64,000 bases of DNA from DASQPR01 sp963836775 (GTDB lineage Bacteria; Actinomycetota; Actinomycetes; Mycobacteriales; Micromonosporaceae): assembly GCA_963836775.1 (NCBI GenBank), contig CAWIKR010000002.1, forward strand, positions 186,001 to 250,000. Direction: 5' to 3'. Shown here piece by piece: positions 1-8,542 of the stretch. The translations under genes were made by a program, and so were the position numbers. The notes beneath the pieces are model-generated. The model was not told where the DNA came from. It saw only the letters and a program-made list of their open reading frames with translations, and made no database searches. The stretch's first letter is position 1; every line of letters begins with the position of its first letter.

Positions 1-1
1 G

Positions 2-415
2 CTCGGCGGAATCGCCGGAACCTACTTCGCACTCGCAAGCGGTCTGGGCGGATTGATCCTAGGATCGCCGAGTACGTCTACCGGGCGACCCGATCGACCG
101 ACAAATGTCGACTCTCCGTCATCGACCGACAACCGTCGGCAACCCCGGCAGATGAGCCCGGCCACATCGCCGGCATTGGCTCCCGCGGCCCCCGCCACGG
201 ATCCGACCCAGCCGACATCTACGCAGGTCACAACGAAGATTCCGGAGGACGGTACGCCGACGCCGACGGGACCTGGCACACCGTCGCCGAGTCCGTCTCA
301 ATCTCCGTCGCCGAGCCCGTCGCAGTCGCCGTCGCCCAGTCCGAGCGACACCCCATCGTCACCGAGCATGCCGCCTAGCCCGATCGTGTCGACGACGAGT
401 GCCAGCGGCGCCTAG
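2..415 (+). CDS. C-terminal end of a membrane protein with a Ser/Pro/Thr-rich tail (5' truncated)
   Basis: The frame is open from the left edge of the window to TAG at 413-415. It begins with about 22 hydrophobic, Gly-rich residues that look like a transmembrane helix. These are followed by a long low-complexity tail rich in Ser, Pro and Thr, including repeated PSPSPSQS-like units near the end. The stop lies 11 nt before the kinase gene, so the two are probably co-transcribed. In Mycobacterium the gene before pknL's neighbour is the mannosyltransferase mptA, whose product ends in membrane helices. That identity is only a synteny-based guess, because the visible part has no diagnostic motif. 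Confidence 0.55.
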   Translation, partial: LGGIAGTYFALASGLGGLILGSPSTSTGRPDRPTNVDSPSSTDNRRQPRQMSPATSPALAPAAPATDPTQPTSTQVTTKIPEDGTPTPTGPGTPSPSPSQSPSPSPSQSPSPSPSDTPSSPSMPPSPIVSTTSASGA

Positions 416-426
416 ACTGCCTGCCG

Positions 427-2448
427 ATGGATACGAAGGTCGCGGACATGCTTATCGGCGCGCTCGTCGATGGGCGCTATCGCGTCCGCGGGCTGGTAGC
501 TCGTGGCGGGATGGCCACCGTCTACGCCGCCGTTGACGAGCGCCTCGAGCGCACCGTGGCCCTCAAGGTAATACACCCCGGGCAGGCTGACGACCCCCGC
601 TTCGTTGACCGCTTCACCCGCGAAGCCAAGACCATCGCGCGGCTGACGCATCCCAACGTGGTCGCGGTTTATGACCAGGGCAACTACGAGGGCCTGCCCT
701 ACCTCGTCATGGAATACGTGCGCGGCCGCACGCTCCGCGACATGCTCACCGACCTGCGCCGGCTGGAGCCGGTCGAGGCGTTGTCGATCTTGGAGCAGAT
801 GCTCGCCGCGATCGCCGCCGCGCACCGCGCCGGGCTGGTGCACCGTGACGTCAAGCCGGAGAACGTGCTGATCGCCGAGGCGCCGGGCACCAACAGCCTG
901 ATGGACGCCGTGGTCAAGGTCGCCGACTTCGGGCTGGCCCGGGCCGTCGAGGCGAGTGCCGAAGACGGCGACGGCCAGCTGCTCGCCACCGTCGCCTATG
1001 TGGCACCGGAACTCGTCACCGATGGGTGGGCGGATCCGCGTACCGACGTTTATTCAACCGGCATCGTGCTGTTCGAGATGCTGACCGGCCGGGTGCCTTA
1101 TGACGGCGGGAAGCCGCTCGACATCGCCTGGCGGCATGTCGACGAGGACGTCCCGCGGCCGTCCAAGTACGTCCCGGAGATTCCCGGGCACCTGGACGAC
1201 CTGGTGGTGCGCGCGACCCGCCGGATCCCCGATGAGCGGCCCACCGACGCCGGCGCCATGCTGGCCGAGGTCCAAAACGTTCGGGACATGGTCGAGACCG
1301 AGGCCAGCCTGCGCGGTAAGACCGTGGCGGCCCCGACGATCGCGGTGGACACCATCCGCCCGGTCGCCGGCGACGAGCGGCCGTCCTGGGCCCGCCTGCC
1401 CGGACGGGACGAAGACCAGCGCACCCGCCGCTCCGCCACCGGCACCTCATACGAGGCCCGGGGCGTACGCAGCACCGGGGTCCGGCCGTCGCGAGCCGCG
1501 GCCGGTGCCCGGTCCGCCCGATCTCGCGGCGACGCCGCGATGAGCTGGTTCCGCGGCGTCATGTCCCGGCCCAACGGCCGACGGACGTTCTATGTCGTGC
1601 TCTCGGTGCTCGCGCTGGTCGTGGTTCTGACCGGCTGGTGGTTCGGTTCCGGCCGCTACACCACGGCGCCGGCCCTGAATGGGCTCACCAAGAGCCAGGC
1701 CGTCGCCGCGGCGCAGAAGGCCGGCTTCACCGTCAAGATCTCGTCCAGCGGGGTGTTCGAGGAGAAGATTCCGAAGGACACCGTGATCGGCCAGGATCCG
1801 CCGGGCCACGGCCGGATCGTTCGCGGTGGCACCATCACGCTGACCCTGTCCAAGGGGCCGGAGCGATATGCCGTCCCGGACGAGACCGGCAAGCAGTACG
1901 ACGCCGCCGTCGCCGACATCGGCGCCCTGAACCTGATCGCGGCCCGCAAGGACGTCTACAGCGACACGGTGCCCGCCGGCATCGTGATCGCGGTCAGCCC
2001 GAAGGCCACCACGCTGCTTCAACGGGGCGCGTCGGTCACGCTCACCGTCAGCAAGGGCAAGGCGCCGATCAGCGTGCCGAACGTCATCGGCCAGGACTTC
2101 AACTCGGCCGCGGCTCAGCTCAGCGGCCTCGGCCTGGTGGTCGCTCAGACGCAGAAGCAGAGCGACAAGCCGGCCGGCACGGTGATCGCCCAGAACCCGC
2201 AGGGCGGCAGCGGCGTCGAGAAGAACACCCAGGTCACGCTCACGGTGAGCTCCGGGCCGCCGCAGGTGCAGGTGCCCAACGTGAGCAACCAGAACCTCAC
2301 TTTCGATCAGGCCGCCCAGGCACTCCAGCAGCAGGGGCTGGTCGCAGATCGGGTCAACGAGGGCAACGGCCCGGTGTTCAACCAGAACCCGCCGGCCGGC
2401 ACGACGGTGCCCCAGGGCACCCACGTCCAACTGTGGGTCTACCCCTGA
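427..2448 (+). CDS. pknL: PASTA-domain Ser/Thr protein kinase, PknL/PknB type
   Basis: This is a 673-residue membrane receptor kinase. The N-terminal kinase domain (about residues 18-285) has a Gly-rich loop (RGGMATVY), VALK with the ATP-binding Lys at 47, HRDVKPEN with catalytic Asp141, and DFG at 167-169. A basic, Pro-rich juxtamembrane stretch follows, then one transmembrane helix at about 388-408 and four extracellular PASTA repeats to the C-terminus. PASTA domains of this family bind peptidoglycan fragments and lipid II, so a role in cell-wall growth signalling is expected. The ATG lies 11 nt after the preceding stop and has no clear Shine-Dalgarno. Position before aroG, as in Mycobacterium, supports PknL, although PknL itself has fewer PASTA repeats. 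Confidence 0.9.
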   Translation: MDTKVADMLIGALVDGRYRVRGLVARGGMATVYAAVDERLERTVALKVIHPGQADDPRFVDRFTREAKTIARLTHPNVVAVYDQGNYEGLPYLVMEYVRGRTLRDMLTDLRRLEPVEALSILEQMLAAIAAAHRAGLVHRDVKPENVLIAEAPGTNSLMDAVVKVADFGLARAVEASAEDGDGQLLATVAYVAPELVTDGWADPRTDVYSTGIVLFEMLTGRVPYDGGKPLDIAWRHVDEDVPRPSKYVPEIPGHLDDLVVRATRRIPDERPTDAGAMLAEVQNVRDMVETEASLRGKTVAAPTIAVDTIRPVAGDERPSWARLPGRDEDQRTRRSATGTSYEARGVRSTGVRPSRAAAGARSARSRGDAAMSWFRGVMSRPNGRRTFYVVLSVLALVVVLTGWWFGSGRYTTAPALNGLTKSQAVAAAQKAGFTVKISSSGVFEEKIPKDTVIGQDPPGHGRIVRGGTITLTLSKGPERYAVPDETGKQYDAAVADIGALNLIAARKDVYSDTVPAGIVIAVSPKATTLLQRGASVTLTVSKGKAPISVPNVIGQDFNSAAAQLSGLGLVVAQTQKQSDKPAGTVIAQNPQGGSGVEKNTQVTLTVSSGPPQVQVPNVSNQNLTFDQAAQALQQQGLVADRVNEGNGPVFNQNPPAGTTVPQGTHVQLWVYP

Positions 2449-3321
2449 CCGGCACGGAACGGCTGATCGGCGCGCACGCCCCGACCGCGGGTGGTCTGGC
2501 GCGTGCCGTCCTGCCGTACCTCGACGCCAGCGGGGCCGAGGTGGTCCAGGTCTTCATCAGCAATCCGCGTGGGTGGGCGCTGTCGGCCGGCGATCCAGCT
2601 CAGGACGAGCAATTCAAAGATGGCTGTACGCGCCGCGGCGTGTCCGCGTTCATCCACGCCTCACTGCTGGTGAACCTGGGTTCGCCGACCGCGGCGACGG
2701 TGACCCGCTCGGCGGCGACGCTGTCCCATGCCGTCCAACGCGGCGTCGTGATCGGAGCGCAGGGCGTGGTCTTCCACGCCGGCAGCGCGGTTGACGAGGC
2801 GCACGCCGAGACGGCCCTGTGCCAGGTACGCGAAACCCTGCTGCCGATTCTCGACGCCGCGATGGCGGTCAACGGCCCCCGCCTGCTGGTCGAGCCGACC
2901 GCGGGCGGCGGCCGGTCGATGGCGGCCCGGGTCGAGGACCTGGCCGCATACCTGGACGCGGTCGACAACCACCCGTGGTTCGGCGTGTGCCTGGACACCT
3001 GCCACGCCTGGGCAGCCGGCCACGATCTGGCCACGCCCGGCGGAATGACCGACGATGCTCGATCTGCTGGTCAAGATCGGTGGCGAAGATCGGCTCCGGC
3101 TGCTGCACGTCAACGATTCCAAGGACGCCTGCGGGTCGGTCCGGGACCGGCACCAGAACGTCGGAGCGGGCAGCATCGGTGAGGCGGCGTTCGCGGAGCT
3201 GTTCACCCACCCGGCCACCACGGGAGTCCCGATGGTCGTGGAGACGCCGAGTGTCGGCGCGACCGGCCACGCCGCCGATATCGCGCTCCTCAAGCGGCTG
3301 CGTGCGGCCGCTTCGTCGTGA
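2433..3321 (+). CDS. nfo: Endonuclease IV (AP endonuclease), one-base frameshift
   Basis: This is an AP endonuclease of the Nfo TIM-barrel family, which cleaves DNA 5' of abasic sites during base-excision repair. Metal-binding family motifs are visible: a VFHAG segment, LLVEPTAGGG, GVCLDTCHAWAAGHDL, LHVNDSKD and DRHQNVGAG. The reading frame breaks near 3054. The coding frame before it continues into nonsense, while the family sequence resumes at 3055 one frame over, as if one G were inserted. With that base removed the protein is about 295 residues, normal for the family. The GTG at 2433 overlaps the end of the kinase gene, so the start is probably translationally coupled. The extra base resembles several other +1 insertions in this window. 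Confidence 0.8.
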
Positions 3322-3424
3322 GCCGGTCGGCGTCGGCGATGGTCCGCTGGCGGCAGCTCGCGAATAGCCTCTGAGCTGCGAAGATTGCTCTGTGACCCAG
3401 GTCACACCGGCTTGCAGATGACCT

Positions 3425-3456
3425 TTAGTTAGGCGAACCTTACTGAGGCAAACCTA
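3425..3456. promoter_or_regulatory. Tandem IdeR/DtxR-type iron box upstream of bfd-bfr
   Basis: Two overlapping AGGC(G/A)AACCT cores lie 15 bp apart (3431-3440 and 3446-3455), flanked by TTAGTT on the left and TAAG on the right. This resembles the DtxR/IdeR consensus TTAGGTTAGSCTAACCTAA. The site ends about 17 bp before the ferredoxin start codon. In mycobacteria IdeR activates bacterioferritin genes through such tandem boxes, so iron-dependent control is likely. Confidence 0.75.
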
Positions 3457-3472
3457 AGACGAGGGAGTCCGG

Positions 3473-3658
3473 TTGTACGCGTGCATCTGTGAGCGGATCA
3501 GCGAGTGCGAGGTTCGCGCGGCGATCCGATGTGGCGCGCGCACCGAGGAGTCGGTGGGAGATGCCTGCGGCGCGGGCACCGGGTGCGGGACGTGCCTGGA
3601 CCGGATCTGCGAGCTGATCGACGAGGAGACCGCGAGCGAGCTCGTCGCCGCGGCCTGA
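3473..3658 (+). CDS. bfd: Bacterioferritin-associated ferredoxin (BFD-type [2Fe-2S])
   Basis: This 61-residue protein is a BFD-like [2Fe-2S] ferredoxin. Family members reduce the ferric core of bacterioferritin so that iron can be released. The four cluster cysteines fit the BFD spacing: Cys4 and Cys6 (ACICER) and Cys38 and Cys41 (GCGTC). The start is TTG at 3473, preceded by GAGGGAG; a later start would remove the first two ligands. It lies directly behind a tandem iron box and 130 bp before bacterioferritin, its physiological partner. Confidence 0.9.
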   Translation: MYACICERISECEVRAAIRCGARTEESVGDACGAGTGCGTCLDRICELIDEETASELVAAA

Positions 3659-3788
3659 TCTCCGACCCCAGGCCCCGGACGTTGGTGCCCGGTCCCTCAA
3701 CTTTCGGGCGGATTGCGTGGCGAAAGCGGCGTTCGGCCGAATTTGTGCCTACGCTCCCCTTGACACCGACTTCATGAGGGGCCAGTCC

Positions 3789-4274
3789 ATGCAGGGCGAT
3801 GCACGCGTCATCGAATTTCTGAATGAGCAGCTGACCGCCGAGCTCACCGCCATCAACCAGTACTTCCTGCACGCCAAGATGCAGGACAACTGGGGCTACA
3901 CGAAGCTCGCCGCGCACACTCGCGCCGAGTCGATCGACGAGATGCGGCATGCCGACATCCTGACCGACCGGATCCTGTTCCTCGACGGCCTGCCCAATTA
4001 CCAGAAGCTGTTCGCGCTGCGGATCGGCGAGACGGTCCCCGAGCAGTTCGACTGCGACATGAAGGTCGAAGTGGAAGCGGTCGACCGGCTCCGCCGCGGC
4101 ATCGAATACATGCGCTCGATCGGTGACGTCACCTCGGCCAAGCTGTTCGAGGGAATCCTCGCCGACGAGGAGCAGCACATCGACTATCTGGAGACCCAGC
4201 TGGGCCTGATCGAAAAGCTCGGCGAGGCGCTCTACCTGCAGAACGTCACCGAGCACCCGGAAGCCGACGACTGA
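3789..4274 (+). CDS. bfr: Bacterioferritin
   Basis: This is the 161-residue iron-storage subunit of a 24-mer cage. Starting at ATG 3789, with GAGGGG just upstream, numbering falls exactly on the family: ferroxidase ligands Glu18, Glu51 and His54, conserved Tyr25, and the haem axial Met52 (EMRH). Glu94- and Glu127/His130-equivalents lie in the RLRRGIEY region and in DEEQHIDYLE. Upstream in-frame starts would add a non-homologous extension. It follows bfd and the iron box, so iron storage and release are encoded together. A strong hairpin follows the stop. Confidence 0.95.
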   Translation: MQGDARVIEFLNEQLTAELTAINQYFLHAKMQDNWGYTKLAAHTRAESIDEMRHADILTDRILFLDGLPNYQKLFALRIGETVPEQFDCDMKVEVEAVDRLRRGIEYMRSIGDVTSAKLFEGILADEEQHIDYLETQLGLIEKLGEALYLQNVTEHPEADD

Positions 4275-4294
4275 CGCTCGGCACTGCGACTTGG

Positions 4295-4330
4295 CGGCGG
4301 ATCCATTTCAGCGACTGGATCCGCCGTCTT
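4295..4330 (+). terminator. Rho-independent-like terminator after bfr
   Basis: A perfect 11-bp stem, CGGCGGATCCA (4295-4305) with TGGATCCGCCG (4316-4326), has a 10-nt loop and is followed by TCTT. The rest of the 334-bp gap to the next gene (4331-4608) shows no recognisable gene, repeat or operator. Confidence 0.7.
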
Positions 4331-4608
4331 GCCGTGTGTGGTCGGCTCCGGCTCTCGGGTGACGCTTTGGTGCCGCACGCGCCCACGACGTGCCGCGGTT
4401 CGCGCCTTCGGGCCAGCGTCGCGGCGACATCGTCGACGCTCCGCACGCGCGATAGCGCCCGCCGACCGTTCGCGAAGCCTCCTGGACAGCTACTCGCGAC
4501 GATCCTGGACGCCGCTGGCCGACGCCAATCGTCCTCAAACGGGCGAATGGACACTATGGACGTGTGAGTGCCTGAGGACAGGGGTGCATTCGGTCGTTAG
4601 GGCGGCTA

Positions 4609-6243
4609 ATGTCGCTCGCCATGGGCAGCATGTCTCGCCGCGATGTTCTGCGCCTTGCCGGCACGATCGGAGCCGCGGGTGTCCTAGCCGCGTGCGGAAA
4701 GCACCACGCTCCGGCGGCGGCACCGAAACCAAGCCCGGATCCGAGCGCGTCCATGCCCCCGGCGCCGGCACCGTCGGTGACGCCGAGCGTCGCGACTCCG
4801 AGCCCGACCGCCACTCCGCTGCCGCCGGCACCGGACTGGTCGAAACTGTCCAAGAACATGCACGGCAGTGTGCTGCTGCCGAGCGACACCCGGTACGCGT
4901 CGGCGGCCCGGCTCTACAACCCCCGCTTCGACGCCACCGCGCATCCGACCGCGGTCGCGCAGTGCACCACGGACACCGATGTGGCGGCGGCCGTCGCATT
5001 CGCCGCCGACACCCGCTACCCGTTCGCGATCCGATCCGGCGGCCACTCCTATGCCGGCTGGTCCACGTCGCCGGGCCTGGTCATCGACGTGTCGCAGTTG
5101 AACAAGGTAGTGGTGGACACCGCCAGCAAGACCGCCCGGATCGGCGCCGGCGCCAAGCTCGGTGACGTCTACGCGGCACTCGCTGCCAAGGGCATGTCGA
5201 TCGCCGCCGGCTCGTGCCCGACGGTCGGGTTCGGCGGGCTGGTCCAGGGTGGCGGGATCGGCGTACTGACCAGGGCCTACGGGCTCACCTCCGACTCGGT
5301 ACGCGCAATCGATCTGGTCACCGCGGACGGCAAGCTCCGGCAAGTCAATTCGAGCACGGACAGCGATCTGTTCTGGGCCGTCCGCGGCGGCGGTGGCGGC
5401 AGTTTCGGCGCGGCAACCGGGTTCACCGTGGCGGTCAAGCCGGCACCGACCGTGCAGACGTTCTACTACGCGTGGCCATTCGAGCACGCCAACCAGTTGC
5501 TGGAGCAGTGGCAGACCTGGATCGCCGGTGCCGACCGCCGGATCACGTCGACCTGCAAACTGCTCAGCGACCCCGGAAGCGCGACCCAGACCGCACTGAT
5601 CGCCGGCACCTGGATCGGCAAGGCCTCGGATCTGACCAAGCAGCTCAACCCGCTTCTCTCCAAGCTGCCGAAGCCGGCCACCACCGTGGTGCACTCGCAC
5701 ACGTACGCCGAAGCGATGCTCCTCGAGGCCGGATGCAGCACCGGAACCGCGAGCGCCTGCATCACCAACGCGATGACCCCGGCCAACCGCCAGGCGTTCG
5801 CGGCGACGTCATCGGTGCTCTACGGAAAGCTCAACTCACTGGCGATCAGGACGGTCGTCGACAATGCCAACGCCGCGATGAACCTCAGCGGCCTGATCGA
5901 GGGCGGTGTCTCGTTCGATTCGCTGGGCGGAGCCATGCTCGACCTCGATGACGATTCGACCGCGTTCGCGCACCGCGACGCCGCCGCGATCGTGCAGTAC
6001 ACGGCGACCTATGGCCAGGGCCTTCAGCCCACGATGTACGACTCCTACGTCCGCACCTTCCGCAGCACCATGGGCCTGTGGATGGGCACCGACGCATACG
6101 TCAACTACGCCGATCCGACGATCGTCGACTACGGCGCCGCCTACTGGTCCGACAGTTACCCGCGCCTGCAGCAGGTGAAGAAGCGCTACGACCCGAACGA
6201 GTTGTTCACCTTCCCGCAGGCCGTCCGCCCCACAACGATCTGA
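4609..6243 (+). CDS. Tat-exported lipoprotein FAD-linked oxidase (berberine-bridge-enzyme family)
   Basis: This 544-residue secreted flavoenzyme carries a twin-arginine signal (SRRDVL) with a lipobox (VLAAC), so it should be anchored outside the membrane, followed by a Pro/Ser/Ala-rich linker to about residue 75. The FAD_binding_4 domain contains RSGGHSYAG and GSCPTVGFGG. The His and Cys in these are the two residues used for bicovalent 8-alpha-histidyl/6-S-cysteinyl FAD attachment in BBE-like oxidases. The C-terminus has the BBE motif YDPNELFTF. Relatives oxidise sugars or natural products and make H2O2; the substrate here is unknown. Other in-frame ATGs at 4621 and 4630 are possible starts. 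Confidence 0.88.
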   Translation: MSLAMGSMSRRDVLRLAGTIGAAGVLAACGKHHAPAAAPKPSPDPSASMPPAPAPSVTPSVATPSPTATPLPPAPDWSKLSKNMHGSVLLPSDTRYASAARLYNPRFDATAHPTAVAQCTTDTDVAAAVAFAADTRYPFAIRSGGHSYAGWSTSPGLVIDVSQLNKVVVDTASKTARIGAGAKLGDVYAALAAKGMSIAAGSCPTVGFGGLVQGGGIGVLTRAYGLTSDSVRAIDLVTADGKLRQVNSSTDSDLFWAVRGGGGGSFGAATGFTVAVKPAPTVQTFYYAWPFEHANQLLEQWQTWIAGADRRITSTCKLLSDPGSATQTALIAGTWIGKASDLTKQLNPLLSKLPKPATTVVHSHTYAEAMLLEAGCSTGTASACITNAMTPANRQAFAATSSVLYGKLNSLAIRTVVDNANAAMNLSGLIEGGVSFDSLGGAMLDLDDDSTAFAHRDAAAIVQYTATYGQGLQPTMYDSYVRTFRSTMGLWMGTDAYVNYADPTIVDYGAAYWSDSYPRLQQVKKRYDPNELFTFPQAVRPTTI

Positions 6244-6246
6244 TCG

Positions 6247-6480
6247 CTACCCGTTGCGCGGCTGGTTGCCGCGCTTGAGTCTCATCGTGTTGGCCTGGCC
6301 CACCGACATCTTGGTCCGCGTCTCGCGAGATCGGACCGCCATTGACTGCTGCCGGGACAGATCCGTCTGCCAGGGTGCACGGTCGGCGTCGGGAGCCTCG
6401 TCGTGCGGAGCATCAGCCCGGCCGTCGACGTGTGGCGCTCGGTGCGGCTTGTGATCGCGCTGGTTCTTGCGCTTGCTCAT
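6247..6480 (-). CDS. Small basic hypothetical protein (77 aa)
   Basis: This short ORF starts MSKRKNQRDHKPHRAPH and is rich in Lys, Arg, His and Gln, with no hydrophobic segment. The end is also basic (MRLKRGNQPRNG). No family is recognised. It is convergent with the FAD oxidase, with only 3 bp between the stops. A second small basic ORF at 33750-33932 has similar composition. It may be a nucleic-acid- or ribosome-associated protein, but that is inference from charge alone. Confidence 0.45.
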   Translation of the reverse strand: MSKRKNQRDHKPHRAPHVDGRADAPHDEAPDADRAPWQTDLSRQQSMAVRSRETRTKMSVGQANTMRLKRGNQPRNG

Positions 6481-6650
6481 AGGCTCAACGTATGCGGGTG
6501 ACGGCATGATCGACGGCGATCGGCGCACCGCGGGCGGATCCGGACGGAGTGTCCGATTCTGCCCCTGCGAAGTGTCCGACCCCTGCGTTAGCGTGTGCCG
6601 GTGAACCCGTGGGACGACGAGCCAACCGACCCGTCGGGAAAGCCGGATCG

Positions 6651-6854
6651 ATGGGACAGAGGACGGCCGGACGGCCGGGAGACCCGGATGACCGGCCGTC
6701 CGACCCGGGCGGGTGGGACCACGCGAAGAAGCCGAAACCCGGCTGGGGCTGCGCGGTCGCCGCGATCATCGGCAGCGTCACGCTCGTGGTTGTCGTGATC
6801 ATCATCGTGAAGTTCCTGGCCAGTCTCTTCAATCCGGGAGATTTGTCGCCATGA
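6651..6854 (+). CDS. Small single-pass membrane protein
   Basis: This is a 67-residue protein with a hydrophilic, Asp/Pro/Gly-rich N-terminus, then KKPKPGWG, one long hydrophobic helix (AIIGSVTLVVVVIIIVKF), and a short tail. Its TGA overlaps the ATG of the acetyltransferase, so the two are coupled. The start is uncertain: a GTG at 6601 in another frame opens with a very similar acidic Pro/Asp-rich sequence, which suggests that the true gene may begin there and have lost one base. Confidence 0.45.
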   Translation: MGQRTAGRPGDPDDRPSDPGGWDHAKKPKPGWGCAVAAIIGSVTLVVVVIIIVKFLASLFNPGDLSP

Positions 6855-7414
6855 CCGAGGTGGTCGAGATCCGTCCGCTGGCCCCGGACTCGTGGCCCGA
6901 TCTGTGCGCGCTGTTCGGCCGCAATGGCGCCAACTCCGGCTGCTGGTGCATGTGGTGGCGAGAGTCGGCAAACGAGTGGGCCGAGGGCAGCAACGCCAAC
7001 CGGGAGCGCTTCGAGCAGGTGGTGACGTCGGGCGAGCCGACCGGCCTGCTGGCCTACGCCGACGGCACCCCGGTGGGCTGGTGCGCGGTGGCGCCGCGGG
7101 ATGCGTACCCCCGGCTCTTGCGATCCCCGCACCTGAAACCCGCCGATGCGGACGAGCCCGGCGTGTGGTCCGTCTCGTGCTTCTTCATCAAGCGCAGCCA
7201 TCGGCGCCGGGGCCTGCGGCGGACGCTGCTGGACGCGGCGGTGGATCATGCCGGCCGGATGGGCGCCACGGTGGTCGAGGGTTATCCCGTCGACACCCGC
7301 GAAAAGCCCAGCGGAGATCTCTTCACCGGGACCGTCGACCTGTTCCTGGAGGCCGGGTTTGCCGAGCACATCGCCCGCGGCGGACGGCGGATCGTGATGC
7401 GTCGACGCCCCTGA
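6851..7414 (+). CDS. GNAT-family N-acetyltransferase
   Basis: This 187-residue enzyme has a GNAT fold. The acetyl-CoA pyrophosphate loop is seen in KRSHRRRGLRRTLLDAA, with the R-x-x-G-x-x/L pattern. A preceding beta-bulge segment (VWSVSCFFI) and a Cys/Trp-rich N-terminal region (GCWCMWW) are typical of a poorly characterised actinobacterial subfamily. The substrate cannot be predicted. It is translationally coupled to the small membrane protein upstream and converges on the LacI gene. Confidence 0.8.
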   Translation: MTEVVEIRPLAPDSWPDLCALFGRNGANSGCWCMWWRESANEWAEGSNANRERFEQVVTSGEPTGLLAYADGTPVGWCAVAPRDAYPRLLRSPHLKPADADEPGVWSVSCFFIKRSHRRRGLRRTLLDAAVDHAGRMGATVVEGYPVDTREKPSGDLFTGTVDLFLEAGFAEHIARGGRRIVMRRRP

Positions 7415-7423
7415 GCCGGGGGT

Positions 7424-8470
7424 CTAGGCCGAGTCGCGGACGACCAGGGTCGGGTCAAAGATCACCGAGGTGACCCGATGTTCGCGGACTTCGATCCGGG
7501 CCATCAGCAGGCGTGCCATCTCGGCCGCCATCTCCTCGACCGGCTGCCGCACCGTCGTCAGTTGAGGGCGACTGGCCATCGCCGCGCTGCTGTCGTCGAA
7601 GCCGACGACCGCGACGTCGTCTGGCACCCGCTTGCCGGCCTCCCGCAGCGCCAGCACAGCACCCTGCGCCATCAGATCATTCGCCACGAACAGGCCGTCG
7701 ATGTCGGGTTCGTCGTCAAGCAGCAGCAGCATCCCGGACTCGCCGCCGTCCTGCGTGAAATTGCCCTCGACCGCCGGAACCAGGGGTTGGCCGTGCCGGG
7801 CCATCGCGTCGCGGAATCCACTGAGCCGATCCGTGCCGGCCGGAGTGTCCAACGGGCCGCAGATCGTCGCAACCCGCTTGCATCCGCGCTGCACCAGGTG
7901 GTTCGCGGCGAGGGCAGCACCGGCTCGCTCATCAACGTCGACATAGCTGATCCCGATCGATTCGGCGGGGCGGCCGAACAGCACTACCGCGACGCCGGCA
8001 TCGGTGAGCAGCCGAGGCATTGGGTCGATCGAGTGCACTGAGATCAGGATGACGCCATCGATGTCTCCCTGCCGCAGCGACGTCAGCAGCTTGGCGCGCG
8101 ACTCGGCGCTGTTGACCCGCATCAGGATCATGTGAACGCCGCGCTCCCCCAGCTCAGCCAGCGCGCCATTGGCGATCCGCCCGAAGAACGGGTCAGCGAA
8201 CGACCGACCCATGAAGGGGTCGTCGAAGGCATCGTGGTCCGGCGCCGAGACCACCAGAGCCACCGACCAGGTGCGCCCGGTGACCAGACTGCGGGCGGCC
8301 CGATTGGGCACATAGCCGGTCTCGGCGATGGCCTGGTTGACCAACTCGGCAATCTCCGGATCGACGTTGCGCACGCCGTTGATGACCCGGGACACGGTGG
8401 CCCGGGAGACGCCCGCCGCGCGAGCGACGTGCTCAAGCGTCGGGGGGCGCGACGCCGAGTCGATGGTCAT
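7424..8470 (-). CDS. LacI/GalR-family transcriptional regulator
   Basis: This 348-residue repressor has an N-terminal LacI helix-turn-helix (TLEHVARAAGVSRATVSRV) with the hinge helix GYVPNRAARSL. A periplasmic-binding-protein-like effector domain follows, ending in the usual IFDPTLVVRDS. Family members bind sugars or sugar phosphates and repress catabolic genes. A near-perfect palindrome lies 22 bp upstream of its start (8492-8507). A perfect version sits before a decayed beta-glucosidase gene 1.6 kb away, so autoregulation and control of glycoside use are likely. The effector is unknown. Confidence 0.92.
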   Translation of the reverse strand: MTIDSASRPPTLEHVARAAGVSRATVSRVINGVRNVDPEIAELVNQAIAETGYVPNRAARSLVTGRTWSVALVVSAPDHDAFDDPFMGRSFADPFFGRIANGALAELGERGVHMILMRVNSAESRAKLLTSLRQGDIDGVILISVHSIDPMPRLLTDAGVAVVLFGRPAESIGISYVDVDERAGAALAANHLVQRGCKRVATICGPLDTPAGTDRLSGFRDAMARHGQPLVPAVEGNFTQDGGESGMLLLLDDEPDIDGLFVANDLMAQGAVLALREAGKRVPDDVAVVGFDDSSAAMASRPQLTTVRQPVEEMAAEMARLLMARIEVREHRVTSVIFDPTLVVRDSA

Positions 8471-8491
8471 AAGGATTTATAGCATGAGCGT

Positions 8492-8507
8492 GGGAGAGCG
8501 CTTTCCC
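8492..8507. promoter_or_regulatory. LacI-family operator upstream of the regulator
   Basis: GGGAGAGCGCTTTCCC is a 16-bp palindrome with one mismatched pair and the central CG typical of LacI/CebR operators. It shares GGAGAGCGCT with the perfect operator at 10116-10129, and its position suggests autorepression. Confidence 0.7.
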
Positions 8508-8542
8508 CCCGTTTCCCGCGCGTCGACCACTATCCCGCCGAT

